Source of the DNA: Streptomyces atratus
GTDB taxonomy: Bacteria; Actinomycetota; Actinomycetes; Streptomycetales; Streptomycetaceae
Reading direction: 5' to 3'
Assembly (NCBI RefSeq): GCF_900119365.1
Contig: NZ_FPJO01000001.1
Location: 772,499-836,498 of the forward strand
DNA length: 64,000 bases
Part shown: in pieces, positions 49,303 to 57,537 of the stretch
Layout of the letters: each line of letters begins with the position of its first letter
Numbering within the stretch: the stretch's first letter is position 1
The notes under the pieces: model-generated
What the model was told of the DNA's origin: nothing
The model's database searches: none
Seen by the model: the letters and a program-made list of their open reading frames with translations, nothing else
Translations under genes and position numbers: made by a program

Positions 49303-49902
49303 ATGCGGCAGCTCTCCATCGCAGGGGCCTGGGTGCATGAGCCCAAGGTCTTCCCGGACAGCCGCGGCAGCTTCCACGAGTGGTTCAAGGCGTCGGAGCT
49401 CAGCGAGGCCGTCGGGCACACGCTGCGGCTGGTGCAGGCCAACTTCTCCGTCTCCAGCCGGGGAACGCTGCGCGGCGTGCACTTCGCCGACGTTCCGCCG
49501 AGCCAGGCGAAGTACGTCAAGTGCGTGCGCGGCGCGGTGCTCGACGTCATCGTGGACATCCGGGTCGGCTCCCCCACGTACAAGCAGTGGGAAGCCGTCC
49601 GGCTCGACGACGTCGACCACCACTCCGTGTACCTCGCCGAGGGGCTCGGCCACGCCTTCATGGCGCTGACGGACGACGCCTCGGTCGCCTATCTGTGCTC
49701 CGAGGGCTACGCGCCCGGCCGCGAGCACGGCATCAACCCGCTCGACCCCGAGCTGGGCATCGAGTGGCCGCAGGGGATCACCCCGCTGCTGTCCGACAAG
49801 GACGCCGCGGCGCCCTCGCTGGCCGAGGCCGAGCAGCAGGGCCTGCTGCCCACGTACGAGGCGTGCCAGGAGTACTACGCGCAGCTGCGCGCCCGCGGCT
49901 GA
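49303..49902 (+). CDS. rmlC: dTDP-4-dehydrorhamnose 3,5-epimerase
   Basis: 199 residues. Third enzyme of the dTDP-L-rhamnose pathway. Active-site region GTLRGVHF (His60) with the FSVSSRG approach, and LAEGLGHAFMALTD and PLDPELGIEWP. ATG at 49303 has AAGGA upstream. Separated from rmlABD by a methyltransferase gene on the opposite strand, which is not the usual rmlBDAC operon. Confidence 0.93.
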   Translation: MRQLSIAGAWVHEPKVFPDSRGSFHEWFKASELSEAVGHTLRLVQANFSVSSRGTLRGVHFADVPPSQAKYVKCVRGAVLDVIVDIRVGSPTYKQWEAVRLDDVDHHSVYLAEGLGHAFMALTDDASVAYLCSEGYAPGREHGINPLDPELGIEWPQGITPLLSDKDAAAPSLAEAEQQGLLPTYEACQEYYAQLRARG

Positions 49903-49915
49903 GCCGCCGGTACGC

Positions 49916-49953
49916 CGAAGCCCCCGTGGTCCGTACGGATCACGGGGGCTTCG
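49916..49953. terminator. Bidirectional terminator between rmlC and methyltransferase genes
   Basis: Perfect 13-bp stem CGAAGCCCCCGTG / CACGGGGGCTTCG; the 12-base loop holds the smaller palindrome TCCGTACGGA. Lies between convergent genes. Confidence 0.9.
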
Positions 49954-49969
49954 TGCTGTCCGGGTCGGG

Positions 49970-50764
49970 TCAGCCCGTCACGGCCTCGATGCGCGAGCGC
50001 AGCGGCGCGAACGCGGCGCGCGGGCGGCGCAGATTGCGGGCGCGGGCCAGGGCCGGCCAGAAGTCGGCGCGGAGCAGCGTCTCGGGCCGGACGGCGTTCT
50101 TGCGTACCAGTACCTCTTCGGGCACGTCCTGCGGGTCGGGTACGACGAACTCCTCGATGATCTTGTCGTACGCGTTCTTCAGGATGTCGCTGTCGGGGTT
50201 GGCGCCGAACACGGCGACCACGCCGGTCGGCTCCGTGTCCACCTCGACGACCACCAGGTCGGGGCGGTAGCGGCGCAGCACCTGCACGACCTTGTACACA
50301 TCGCCGGTCCAGTACTTCGTGTGCCGGTCGCGGGCCGCCTCGTCGACGTCGCGCGGGAGCATGTCGTCCAGCACGATCACGCTCGACCAGCGGGAGTGCT
50401 TCTCCACGTTCATGAAGTCGCGCAGCGCGTACTCGAAGAGGTGCATGCCGTCGATGAAGGAGAGTTCGAGCTTCGGGTCCCCGCCGAGAACGTTGAGCGG
50501 ATCGCGGCGGGCGAGGGCGCGGAACGGGTTCCGGCCGTTGCGCAGGTGCAGCAGCGGGTCCTTGCGGGCGAAGAAGTCGTCGCTTGTCGCCTTGACCAGG
50601 TGGACGTCACAGCTGATGTCCGTCACGACCCGGAAGGCGGGGTCGACGGCGACGGAAGGGACCCGTGAAAGGGCCAGGCTTCTGCCGTCGTTGACCCCGA
50701 TCTCCAGATAGTTCCGGGGACGGTATACGCGGTGCAGATGACGCAGGAAGTCGTGGCGGTTCAC
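49970..50764 (-). CDS. Class I SAM-dependent methyltransferase
   Basis: 264 residues. SAM-binding motif NYLEIGVNDGRSL near residues 18-30; acidic LSFIDGMHLFEYALRDFMN and IVLDDMLPRD follow, typical of the Methyltransf_24 group found in sugar- and glycan-modifying clusters. Others in this group O-methylate sugars. GTG at 50764 has GAAGGG upstream; the frame could begin earlier at GTG/ATG codons up to 50791. Convergent with rmlC and preceded by an AT-rich gap (50835-50919). Target unknown. Confidence 0.8.
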   Translation of the reverse strand: MNRHDFLRHLHRVYRPRNYLEIGVNDGRSLALSRVPSVAVDPAFRVVTDISCDVHLVKATSDDFFARKDPLLHLRNGRNPFRALARRDPLNVLGGDPKLELSFIDGMHLFEYALRDFMNVEKHSRWSSVIVLDDMLPRDVDEAARDRHTKYWTGDVYKVVQVLRRYRPDLVVVEVDTEPTGVVAVFGANPDSDILKNAYDKIIEEFVVPDPQDVPEEVLVRKNAVRPETLLRADFWPALARARNLRRPRAAFAPLRSRIEAVTG

Positions 50765-50834
50765 TCGGAGCAGCCCTTCGCAGGAAACCAACTGGTCTGG
50801 TGCCCGGCGAAGTTACCTCATGACCGCACTGTGA

Positions 50835-50919
50835 TGTAAGCGTCTCCCCTATGTAAACCTTGGTTGTGAAAATCTTTGAAAATCGACGAGATTTGACCGT
50901 CTTTACGATCAATTCATGA
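50835..50919. promoter_or_regulatory. AT-rich gap upstream of the methyltransferase gene
   Basis: The stretch is about 60% A/T in a chromosome of about 70% G/C. It contains AAATC / GATTT (5-bp stem) and repeated GATC words (GATCAATTCATGATC). It is most likely the methyltransferase promoter region and possibly the end of the rmlABD transcript. Confidence 0.45.
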
Positions 50920-51804
50920 TCATGGCCGCTCTGCCGCGAGAAGTGCCGGAAAGGCTTCCTCCAGCGCCGCCCGCCAGTCCCGGACCGGTTCGATCCCGGC
51001 CGCGGCCCAGCGGTCGTGGCCCAGCACGCTGAACGCGGGCCGGGGAGCCGGCCGCACGAAGGCTTCGCTGGTCGTGGGGCGGACCCGCTCCGGGTCGGTG
51101 CCGAGCAGCCGGAAGATCTCCCGGGTGAAGCCGAACCAGGTCGTCTTGCCGCCGCTGGTGCCGTGGTACACACCGGCGGGGGCGGTGCCCGCGAGGGCGG
51201 CCCGCCCGAGCCGGACCAGCCGGTCGGCCAGATCGACGGTCCAGGTGGGCTGACCTCGCTGGTCGTCCACCACGTCGAGGGTGTCCTTGACGCCCTCCAG
51301 CTTGATCATCGTACGGACGAAGTTGCCGCCGCCCGCGCCGTACAGCCAGGCGGTGCGGACCACGTAACCGGTCTCCGGCAGGGTGTCCAGCACGGCCTGC
51401 TCGCCGGCCAGCTTGGTGCGGCCGTAGGCGCTGCGCGGCCCGGTCGGGTCGTCCTCGGCGTACGGCTTGACGCCGTCACCGGCGAAGACGTAGTCCGTGG
51501 AGACCTGGAGCAGCACGGCGCCGTGCTCGCGGCAGGCCTCGGCGAGGACCGCGGGGCCCGTGCCGTTGACCCGCAGCGCGGCGTCCTCCTGGGACTCGGC
51601 GTCGTCGACCGCGGTCCAGGCGGCGCAGTTCACCACCACGGCGGGGCGGTGCTTCCCGAAGGCCGCCCGCACCGACTCCGGGTCGGCGATGTCCACGGCC
51701 GCCCGGTCCGCGGCGATGGCGGTGACGTCCTCACCGGCGAGCCGGGCCAGGACGTCCTGGCCCAGCATCCCGGCGGCTCCGGTGACCAGCCAGACAGCGC
51801 TCAC
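50920..51804 (-). CDS. rmlD: dTDP-4-dehydrorhamnose reductase
   Basis: 294 residues. Final step to dTDP-L-rhamnose. Rossmann motif TGAAGMLGQDV at 8-18; VVNCAAWTAVDDAE and the catalytic YGRTK; STDYVFAGDG. GTG at 51804 overlaps the rmlB stop by 4 bp (GTGA). Last gene of an overlapping rmlA-rmlB-rmlD operon. Confidence 0.95.
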   Translation of the reverse strand: MSAVWLVTGAAGMLGQDVLARLAGEDVTAIAADRAAVDIADPESVRAAFGKHRPAVVVNCAAWTAVDDAESQEDAALRVNGTGPAVLAEACREHGAVLLQVSTDYVFAGDGVKPYAEDDPTGPRSAYGRTKLAGEQAVLDTLPETGYVVRTAWLYGAGGGNFVRTMIKLEGVKDTLDVVDDQRGQPTWTVDLADRLVRLGRAALAGTAPAGVYHGTSGGKTTWFGFTREIFRLLGTDPERVRPTTSEAFVRPAPRPAFSVLGHDRWAAAGIEPVRDWRAALEEAFPALLAAERP

Positions 51805-52787
51805 AGTGCGGCCCGGTCCTTCAGCGGCTCCCACCAGGCACGGTTGTCGCGGTACCACTGCACGGTCTCGGCGAGGCCGGTGCGGAAGTCCTTGCGGGGC
51901 TCGTAGCCGAGCTCCTCGCGGATCTTGGTGCAGTCGACCGAGTAGCGGCGGTCGTGGCCCTTGCGGTCCTCGACGTACGTGACGCTGGTGTCCCAGTCGG
52001 CGCCGCAGGCGTCCAGCAGCAGGCCGGTGAGCTCCTTGTTGGAGAGCTCGGTGCCGCCGCCGATGTTGTAGACCTCGCCGGCCCGGCCCTTGGTGCGGAC
52101 CAGTTCGATGCCCTGGACGTGGTCGTCGATGTGCAGCCAGTCGCGGACGTTGGCGCCGTCGCCGTAGAGCGGGACCGTCTTGCCGTCCAGCAGGTTGGTG
52201 ACGAAGAGCGGGATGACCTTCTCGGGGAAGTGGTGGTGCCCGTAGTTGTTGGAGCAGCGGGTCACCCGCACGTCGAGGCCGTGGGTGCGGTGGTACGAGA
52301 GCGCGATCAGGTCGCTGGAGGCCTTGGCCGCGGAGTACGGCGAGTTGGGCGCGAGCGGGTCGGTCTCGGGCCAGGAGTCCTCGTCGATCGAGCCGTAGAC
52401 CTCGTCGGTGGAGATGTGCACGAAGGTCTTGATGCCCGCCAGGTGCGCGGCGTGGATCAGGGTGTGGGTGCCCACGACGTTGGTACGGACGAACTCGGCG
52501 CCGCCGTCGATGGAACGGTCCACGTGGGACTCGGCGGCGAAGTGCACCACCTGGTCGTGCTCGGCCATCAGCTTGGCGACCAGCTCCGGGTCGCAGATGT
52601 CACCCTGCACGAACCGGAAACCGGGGTGGTCGCGCACCTCGTCGAGGTTGGCCGGGTTGCCCGCGTAGGTGAGCTTGTCGAGCACGGTGACGGCAATGTC
52701 GCCGGGGCCCTCGGGGCCGAGCACCGTACGGACGTAGTGCGAGCCGATGAAGCCGGCGCCGCCGGTCACCAGGATGTTGGTGGTCAT
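51801..52787 (-). CDS. rmlB: dTDP-glucose 4,6-dehydratase
   Basis: 328 residues. NAD-dependent SDR. GGAGFIGSHYVR at 9-20, FAAESHVDRSIDG, STDEVYGS, the YSAAK catalytic pair, and RCSNNYGHHHFPEK. ATG at 52787 overlaps the rmlA stop by 4 bp (ATGA); its own stop overlaps rmlD. Translational coupling keeps the three enzymes in step. Confidence 0.97.
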   Translation of the reverse strand: MTTNILVTGGAGFIGSHYVRTVLGPEGPGDIAVTVLDKLTYAGNPANLDEVRDHPGFRFVQGDICDPELVAKLMAEHDQVVHFAAESHVDRSIDGGAEFVRTNVVGTHTLIHAAHLAGIKTFVHISTDEVYGSIDEDSWPETDPLAPNSPYSAAKASSDLIALSYHRTHGLDVRVTRCSNNYGHHHFPEKVIPLFVTNLLDGKTVPLYGDGANVRDWLHIDDHVQGIELVRTKGRAGEVYNIGGGTELSNKELTGLLLDACGADWDTSVTYVEDRKGHDRRYSVDCTKIREELGYEPRKDFRTGLAETVQWYRDNRAWWEPLKDRAAL

Positions 52788-53854
52788 GAAGAGATCTGCA
52801 CCTTGCTGTGGTCGCCGAGTACGAGTCGGTGGGCGGACGGGGAACGGGGCGCGGGGGTCACTTCGACGTCACGGCCGATGAGCGAGGCCTCGACGCGGCG
52901 GACACCGGCGATGGAGGCGCCCCGCAGAACGATGGAGTACTCGATCTCGCTGTCCTCGATGCGGACGTCCTCCGAGACCGAGGTGAACGGGCCCACGTAC
53001 GCGCCGCTGATCACCGAACGCGCGCCGATGATCACGGGCCCGACGATGCGGCTGCCGCTGACCTTGGCACCCGCCTCGATCCGCACCCGGCCGATGATCT
53101 CGCTGTCCTCGTCGACCTCTGCGTCCTCGTGGAACGGCTCGACGGCCTCCAGGACGGTCCGGTTGACCTCCAGCATGTCGGTGACGTTGCCGGTGTCCTT
53201 CCAGTAGCCGTGGATCGTGGTGGAGCGCACGTCGCGCTTCTGGTCGATCAGCCACTGGATGGCGTGCGTGATCTCCAGCTCGCCGCGCCAGGACGGCTCG
53301 ATCGAGCGGACCGCCTCGTGGATGGCGGGGGTGAAGAGGTAGACACCGACCAGCGCCAGATCGCTCTTGGGCTCCTTCGGCTTCTCCTCCAGCGCCGCGA
53401 CCCGGCCGTCGGCGTCGAGCTCCGCGACACCGAAGGAGGTCGGGTTGGGCACCTGCGTCAGCAGGATCTGCGCGTCGGGCTTGTCCGCGCGGAACTCCTC
53501 CACCAGACCGGTGATCCCACCGACGATGAAGTTGTCGCCGAGGTACATGACGAAGTCGTCGTCCCCCAGGAAGTCGCGGGCGATCAGCACCGCGTGGGCG
53601 AGGCCGAGCGGCTCGTCCTGCGGGATGTACGTGACCTCGATGCCGAGCGCGGAACCGTCGCCGACCGCCTCGCGGATCTCGGGCGCGGTGTCGCCGACGA
53701 TGATGCCGACCTCGGTGATGCCCGCTTCCGCGATGGCTTCCAGACCGTAGAAGAGCACGGGCTTGTTGGCCACGGGCACCAGCTGCTTGGCCGAGGTGTG
53801 TGTAATGGGACGCAGGCGTGTGCCGGCCCCTCCGGATAGTACGAGAGCCTTCAC
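52784..53854 (-). CDS. rmlA: Glucose-1-phosphate thymidylyltransferase (long form)
   Basis: 356 residues, about 65 longer than the short RmlA form because of a left-handed beta-helix-like C-terminus (DEDSEIIGRVRIEAGAKVSG, GPVIIGARSVISGAYVGPF), as in StrD-type enzymes. GGAGTRLRPITH at 8-19 and the LGDN motif. GTG at 53854 has GGGGA at about 8 bases. First gene of the rmlABD operon. Confidence 0.95.
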   Translation of the reverse strand: MKALVLSGGAGTRLRPITHTSAKQLVPVANKPVLFYGLEAIAEAGITEVGIIVGDTAPEIREAVGDGSALGIEVTYIPQDEPLGLAHAVLIARDFLGDDDFVMYLGDNFIVGGITGLVEEFRADKPDAQILLTQVPNPTSFGVAELDADGRVAALEEKPKEPKSDLALVGVYLFTPAIHEAVRSIEPSWRGELEITHAIQWLIDQKRDVRSTTIHGYWKDTGNVTDMLEVNRTVLEAVEPFHEDAEVDEDSEIIGRVRIEAGAKVSGSRIVGPVIIGARSVISGAYVGPFTSVSEDVRIEDSEIEYSIVLRGASIAGVRRVEASLIGRDVEVTPAPRSPSAHRLVLGDHSKVQISS

Positions 53855-53992
53855 GTGACCAGTCCCCATGGTGATCTGTCAGTCCTGTCGCGGGCGCGAC
53901 GTCGGGACGATTTTACTGATGCTTCTCGGTGCGATCTTCGGCGAATCGATCCTGCGGGTGCACTCGGGGTCCCCCCGCAGGACGAGCGGCCG

Positions 53993-55219
53993 TCACTCCA
54001 CGGTCAGCCGCTTCTTCCAACGCCTCACATCACGGCGCATCCTGCGGGCCACGCGCCGGGACAGCGAGGCCCGGCGGGCGGCGGCCTTCGGCTGCTCGAT
54101 GCGCTTGCCGTCGTGCCAGTCCGGCACGGTCACCTCGTAGTTCGAGTCGGCCAGACCGGCCGACGCGTCGCGGAAGTGCGGGTACGCGAGGTACAGCGTG
54201 TCACCGTTGCGCGAGCGGACCACGTCCGGGACCGTCTTGGCCCGGACGTACCGCACCACCTCGATGAGCAGGTCCATCCTGCCCTGTGCCACACAGGCCA
54301 GACGCAGCCGCTCCGAGACCTTGATCAGCCGGGCCACGCCGTCGTTCCAGTACGTGCCCATCAGCGGAGCCACGAGTTCCATCTTGTGCCGCCGGACTTC
54401 CTCGGAATCCTTCAGCACGATGGGGCCGAACTGCTGGAGCATCCCGACCGTGAAGGGCCGGACCATCAGGAAATCCCGTTTCGGCCCCGCGGGCTCGATC
54501 CGGTGAATGAGCGACATCATGGCGCGCATCGAGTCGAAGCGCCATTCATAGGTGCCGCTCTTCGTGACGTGCTTCCCGTCGTCACGGCCCACCAGGTAAT
54601 AGCAGACGTAATTGGAGATCACCGAGACCCCGGCGCCGCGCAGATAGGCCTCCATCGTGAAGAGGGCGTCCTCACCGGTTCTGAGATTCTCGTCGAACCT
54701 CAGGGAAAGACGCTCCAGGAGTTCACGCCGGAAGAGCTTCTGGGCGCTCAGGGTGTAAATGACCTTGGAGTTGTAGACGTCGACACGCTCCTTGGTCGCG
54801 CCCCACATCGACTGCGGCGCCCCCCTGTTCACGCCGACCACCTTGCCGAGCACCACATCGGTGCCCGCCCGGTCGGCCATGGCCACCATCCGCTCCAGTG
54901 CCTCGTCCCCGAAGTAGTCGTCCGCGTCGAGGAAGAACACATAGCGGCCGCGGGCCAGACCGATACCCACATTGCGCGGCCCGCTGGGACCGCCGGAGTT
55001 CTTCTGTCTGACCACCCTGGTCGGGACCTTCGACCGCGCGGCGAATTCCTCCAGGTACTCACCCGTGCCGTCGGTGGAACCGTCGTCGACCGCAACGATT
55101 TCGATGCGATCGGCGCCGATCGTCTGCGCCTCCACCGATTCGAGACAACGAATGAGGTAGGGCATCGCCTCATATGCACCGACAACCACAGTCACGTCAG
55201 GAATTTGCGTCTCGTTCAC
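53993..55219 (-). CDS. GT2 glycosyltransferase, wall-polymer type
   Basis: 408 residues. GT-A motifs VVVGAYEAMPYL, AVDDGSTDGTGEY, FFLDADDY and EDALFTMEAY; resembles TarP-like transferases and the N-terminal domain of the 47177 protein but lacks its long extension. Ends with a very basic tail (RRASLSRRVARRMRRDVRRW), which may bind membrane or teichoic acid. GTG at 55219 has no clear ribosome site. Between rmlA and the polymerase gene. Confidence 0.85.
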   Translation of the reverse strand: MNETQIPDVTVVVGAYEAMPYLIRCLESVEAQTIGADRIEIVAVDDGSTDGTGEYLEEFAARSKVPTRVVRQKNSGGPSGPRNVGIGLARGRYVFFLDADDYFGDEALERMVAMADRAGTDVVLGKVVGVNRGAPQSMWGATKERVDVYNSKVIYTLSAQKLFRRELLERLSLRFDENLRTGEDALFTMEAYLRGAGVSVISNYVCYYLVGRDDGKHVTKSGTYEWRFDSMRAMMSLIHRIEPAGPKRDFLMVRPFTVGMLQQFGPIVLKDSEEVRRHKMELVAPLMGTYWNDGVARLIKVSERLRLACVAQGRMDLLIEVVRYVRAKTVPDVVRSRNGDTLYLAYPHFRDASAGLADSNYEVTVPDWHDGKRIEQPKAAARRASLSRRVARRMRRDVRRWKKRLTVE

Positions 55220-55291
55220 ACAAACAGAAGACAGTCCGCCCGGTCCGTTGGTTGTCTTACGCCACGCGGCCAAATGGTGACACTCATCACA

Positions 55292-55330
55292 AAGGCCCGG
55301 CACAACCCTTTGCGGGATGTGCCGGGCCTT
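55292..55330 (-). terminator. Terminator of the polymerase gene
   Basis: Perfect 13-bp stem AAGGCCCGGCACA / TGTGCCGGGCCTT, 13-base loop, followed by TTTG on the minus strand; 31 bases after the 55361-57406 stop. Confidence 0.9.
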
Positions 55331-55360
55331 GCCCGATCATGTAATGCAAATGGTTGACTC

Positions 55361-57406
55361 TCAGCCACCCACAGGTTCGCCCAGGCTCTTCGCCACTCTG
55401 GCGTTCCGCGCCTCGGACTTGACCGAGAGCGCCTTCACGGCCGTGTCGAACTGCACGATAGAGGTGGGCTCGTCCGGGCCGAGGAGGTACTGCTTCAGCT
55501 CGCTCCTGGCATCCGCCCGGGCGTCCGCGGCCGGATCCGCCACCGCGGCGAGCAGCTCGTCCAGCTCGGCCGCCGAGTTGGACAGGATCACCGCGGCGCG
55601 CACCGCGGTGTTCTGCCGGCGGAACTCGTCCTCGCCCATCTCGGCCGAGTCCGTGACGGCGTACGGCTTGCCGCTCGCGATGAAGTCGGAGACCACGCTG
55701 GAGATGTCCGAGACCATGGCGTCCGACTCGTTGAAGCAGTCGTACAGCCGCATCTGGGCGCCGGTGATGACCCGGTGCTCCCACCAGCCCTGCGCACGCC
55801 AGGACGCCGCGTTCCACTCGTCCTTGAGCTTCGCGGTCTCGGCCTCGCGCGCCGGGTCGGCCAGCGAGTCCCGGGACAGCTCCGCCTCGTCCCGTGCGGT
55901 GCGTCCGCCGCCGGCCAGCTCGGCCAGCCGTGCCTCGATACGGGCCAGCTCGGCCCGCGCCTCGGCCTGCTCGCCCTGGAGCGCGGCCGACTGCTCCGCC
56001 CAGCGGGAGTCGGTGACACGCTCGGCGGCGGCCTGCTCGATCATCGCCGTGATGCGCAGGTGCACCGCCTTGGCCTTGGCGCTGCGGGTGCCGGTGAAGG
56101 GATGCGGCTTGTACAGCAGCCGGACCGGCTGCTCGGCCTCCAGCAGCCGCCTGACGATGTTCTCGCCGGCCAGGAGCAGGGAGGTGTTGCCCGGGTTGTC
56201 GTCCCAGCCCTCCCAGGTGGGGGCGTACAGCACGGTCGGGATCGGGTTCTTCTGCGTACCGGACCAGGGCTGGATGGTGGCCAGCTGCGGGCGGCCCACC
56301 TCCACGATGTCCTCGTCGCGCACCCCGACGTCGGCCAGCGCGTAACGGTCGCGGCCGGCCCGGCCCGCGGTCCACACCTCGTCGTACACCTTGCTGTACG
56401 GGTTGACGCTGGCGATCTTGTCGCTGTCGCCGTGGCCGATGAAGACGTGCTTCATCGTCGGCACCCGGAGCAGGTGGATGTTCTTGCCGACGTTGGCCGC
56501 GTAGAGCGCGACCCGCACCGACGAGAGGTCCAGGTTCATCAGGTGCACACCGCCGGGCACGCAGAGCACCGGCACCGAGGTCGTGGCGAGCTGCGGCACG
56601 ATGTTGCGCTCACGGAGCAGGATCATCGGCCGGCCGCCGAGCTGCGCCATGGTCTCCAGCCACATGTTGGCCTGGTAGGCGGAGTCCTTGGAGCCGGAGA
56701 AGTACAGCATCACGGTCGGTTGGTACTCGGCGAGCCAGTCGCCCACCGCGTTGAGGACCTTGGTCTCCGGGGGTACGAGCCGGCTCGGCCGGACGTACGG
56801 CAGCAGCGCCACCAGGTAGCAGACCGCGAGAACGAGCGTCAGGCCGAGGCCGATGTACGCGATGGCGGCCTTGCCGGTCTCGACCGCGACCAGCACACCC
56901 ACCATCGAGAAGACGTCCAGGTGCAGCATCTTCTCGGCGGGCCGGCTCATCAGGCTCTGCGGCGGGGCATCCGCTATCCGCACCGACGCCAGGTCGATGT
57001 TGCGGGTGACCACCGGAAGCTTGCGGCGCAGCCGGATCAGGGTGACCATCGCGCTCTGCGGTGCCTGGAGCCCGTAGAACGCCAGCAGGCAGGCGACCGT
57101 CACGTAGAAGAGCGTCTGCTCGCCGTATCCCATGCGGGACAGCAGCAGGACGAGCAGGAGTTGCCGGACCAGGAAGCGGATCGAAAGCCCCGCCCGGACC
57201 GCGGCGAGCCGGTTGATCAGATAGCTGCCGCAGTGGTGCAGATACCGGTCCGCGAGATAGGTGGCCGCGGTGGCCGCGGCGAAGAACCAGAGATTGGGGA
57301 TTATTGCCGCGAGCATTATGCACGGGAACCCCAGAGCCACCAGGAGCGCGGCGGCCAGCTCCGAACCGCTGCCCACCCGAGCCAAGCGCATGGCTTTCGA
57401 AATCAC
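55361..57406 (-). CDS. CDP-glycerol/ribitol phosphotransferase-like polymerase with membrane domain
   Basis: 681 residues. N-terminal membrane domain with about six hydrophobic segments (for example LLVALGFPCIMLAAIIPNLW and GLGLTLVLAVCYLVALLPYV). The C-terminal Glyphos_transf domain has PTVLYAPTWEGWDDNPG, LLYKPHPFTGT and the signature DAMVSDISSVVSDFIASGKP. It includes a charged helical insert about 465-540. Such enzymes polymerise glycerol- or ribitol-phosphate from CDP-activated units. A fused membrane domain is unlike classic TagF/TarL. ATG at 57406. Upstream is the cytidylyltransferase fusion gene, ending 131 bp away with its own terminator. Confidence 0.88.
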   Translation of the reverse strand: MISKAMRLARVGSGSELAAALLVALGFPCIMLAAIIPNLWFFAAATAATYLADRYLHHCGSYLINRLAAVRAGLSIRFLVRQLLLVLLLSRMGYGEQTLFYVTVACLLAFYGLQAPQSAMVTLIRLRRKLPVVTRNIDLASVRIADAPPQSLMSRPAEKMLHLDVFSMVGVLVAVETGKAAIAYIGLGLTLVLAVCYLVALLPYVRPSRLVPPETKVLNAVGDWLAEYQPTVMLYFSGSKDSAYQANMWLETMAQLGGRPMILLRERNIVPQLATTSVPVLCVPGGVHLMNLDLSSVRVALYAANVGKNIHLLRVPTMKHVFIGHGDSDKIASVNPYSKVYDEVWTAGRAGRDRYALADVGVRDEDIVEVGRPQLATIQPWSGTQKNPIPTVLYAPTWEGWDDNPGNTSLLLAGENIVRRLLEAEQPVRLLYKPHPFTGTRSAKAKAVHLRITAMIEQAAAERVTDSRWAEQSAALQGEQAEARAELARIEARLAELAGGGRTARDEAELSRDSLADPAREAETAKLKDEWNAASWRAQGWWEHRVITGAQMRLYDCFNESDAMVSDISSVVSDFIASGKPYAVTDSAEMGEDEFRRQNTAVRAAVILSNSAAELDELLAAVADPAADARADARSELKQYLLGPDEPTSIVQFDTAVKALSVKSEARNARVAKSLGEPVGG

Positions 57407-57472
57407 GAAGTACCGCTCCCGAGGGTGCCGACTTTTACCTTACGTGGGGAATGTGAAGGCAGAGCTTCACGA

Positions 57473-57518
57473 ATTCGGACCCCTGCGGTTCGCACGTGGC
57501 GACTGCAGGGGTCCGAAT
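57473..57518 (-). terminator. Terminator of the cytidylyltransferase/SDR gene
   Basis: Perfect 14-bp stem ATTCGGACCCCTGC / GCAGGGGTCCGAAT, 18-base loop, 19 bases beyond the stop. Confidence 0.85.
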
Positions 57519-57537
57519 AGTCGATTGTCAAGCAGTA

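Noticed and set aside
52808..53839. 343-codon plus-strand frame over rmlA
   Set aside because: Antisense shadow of rmlA, which has complete motifs.
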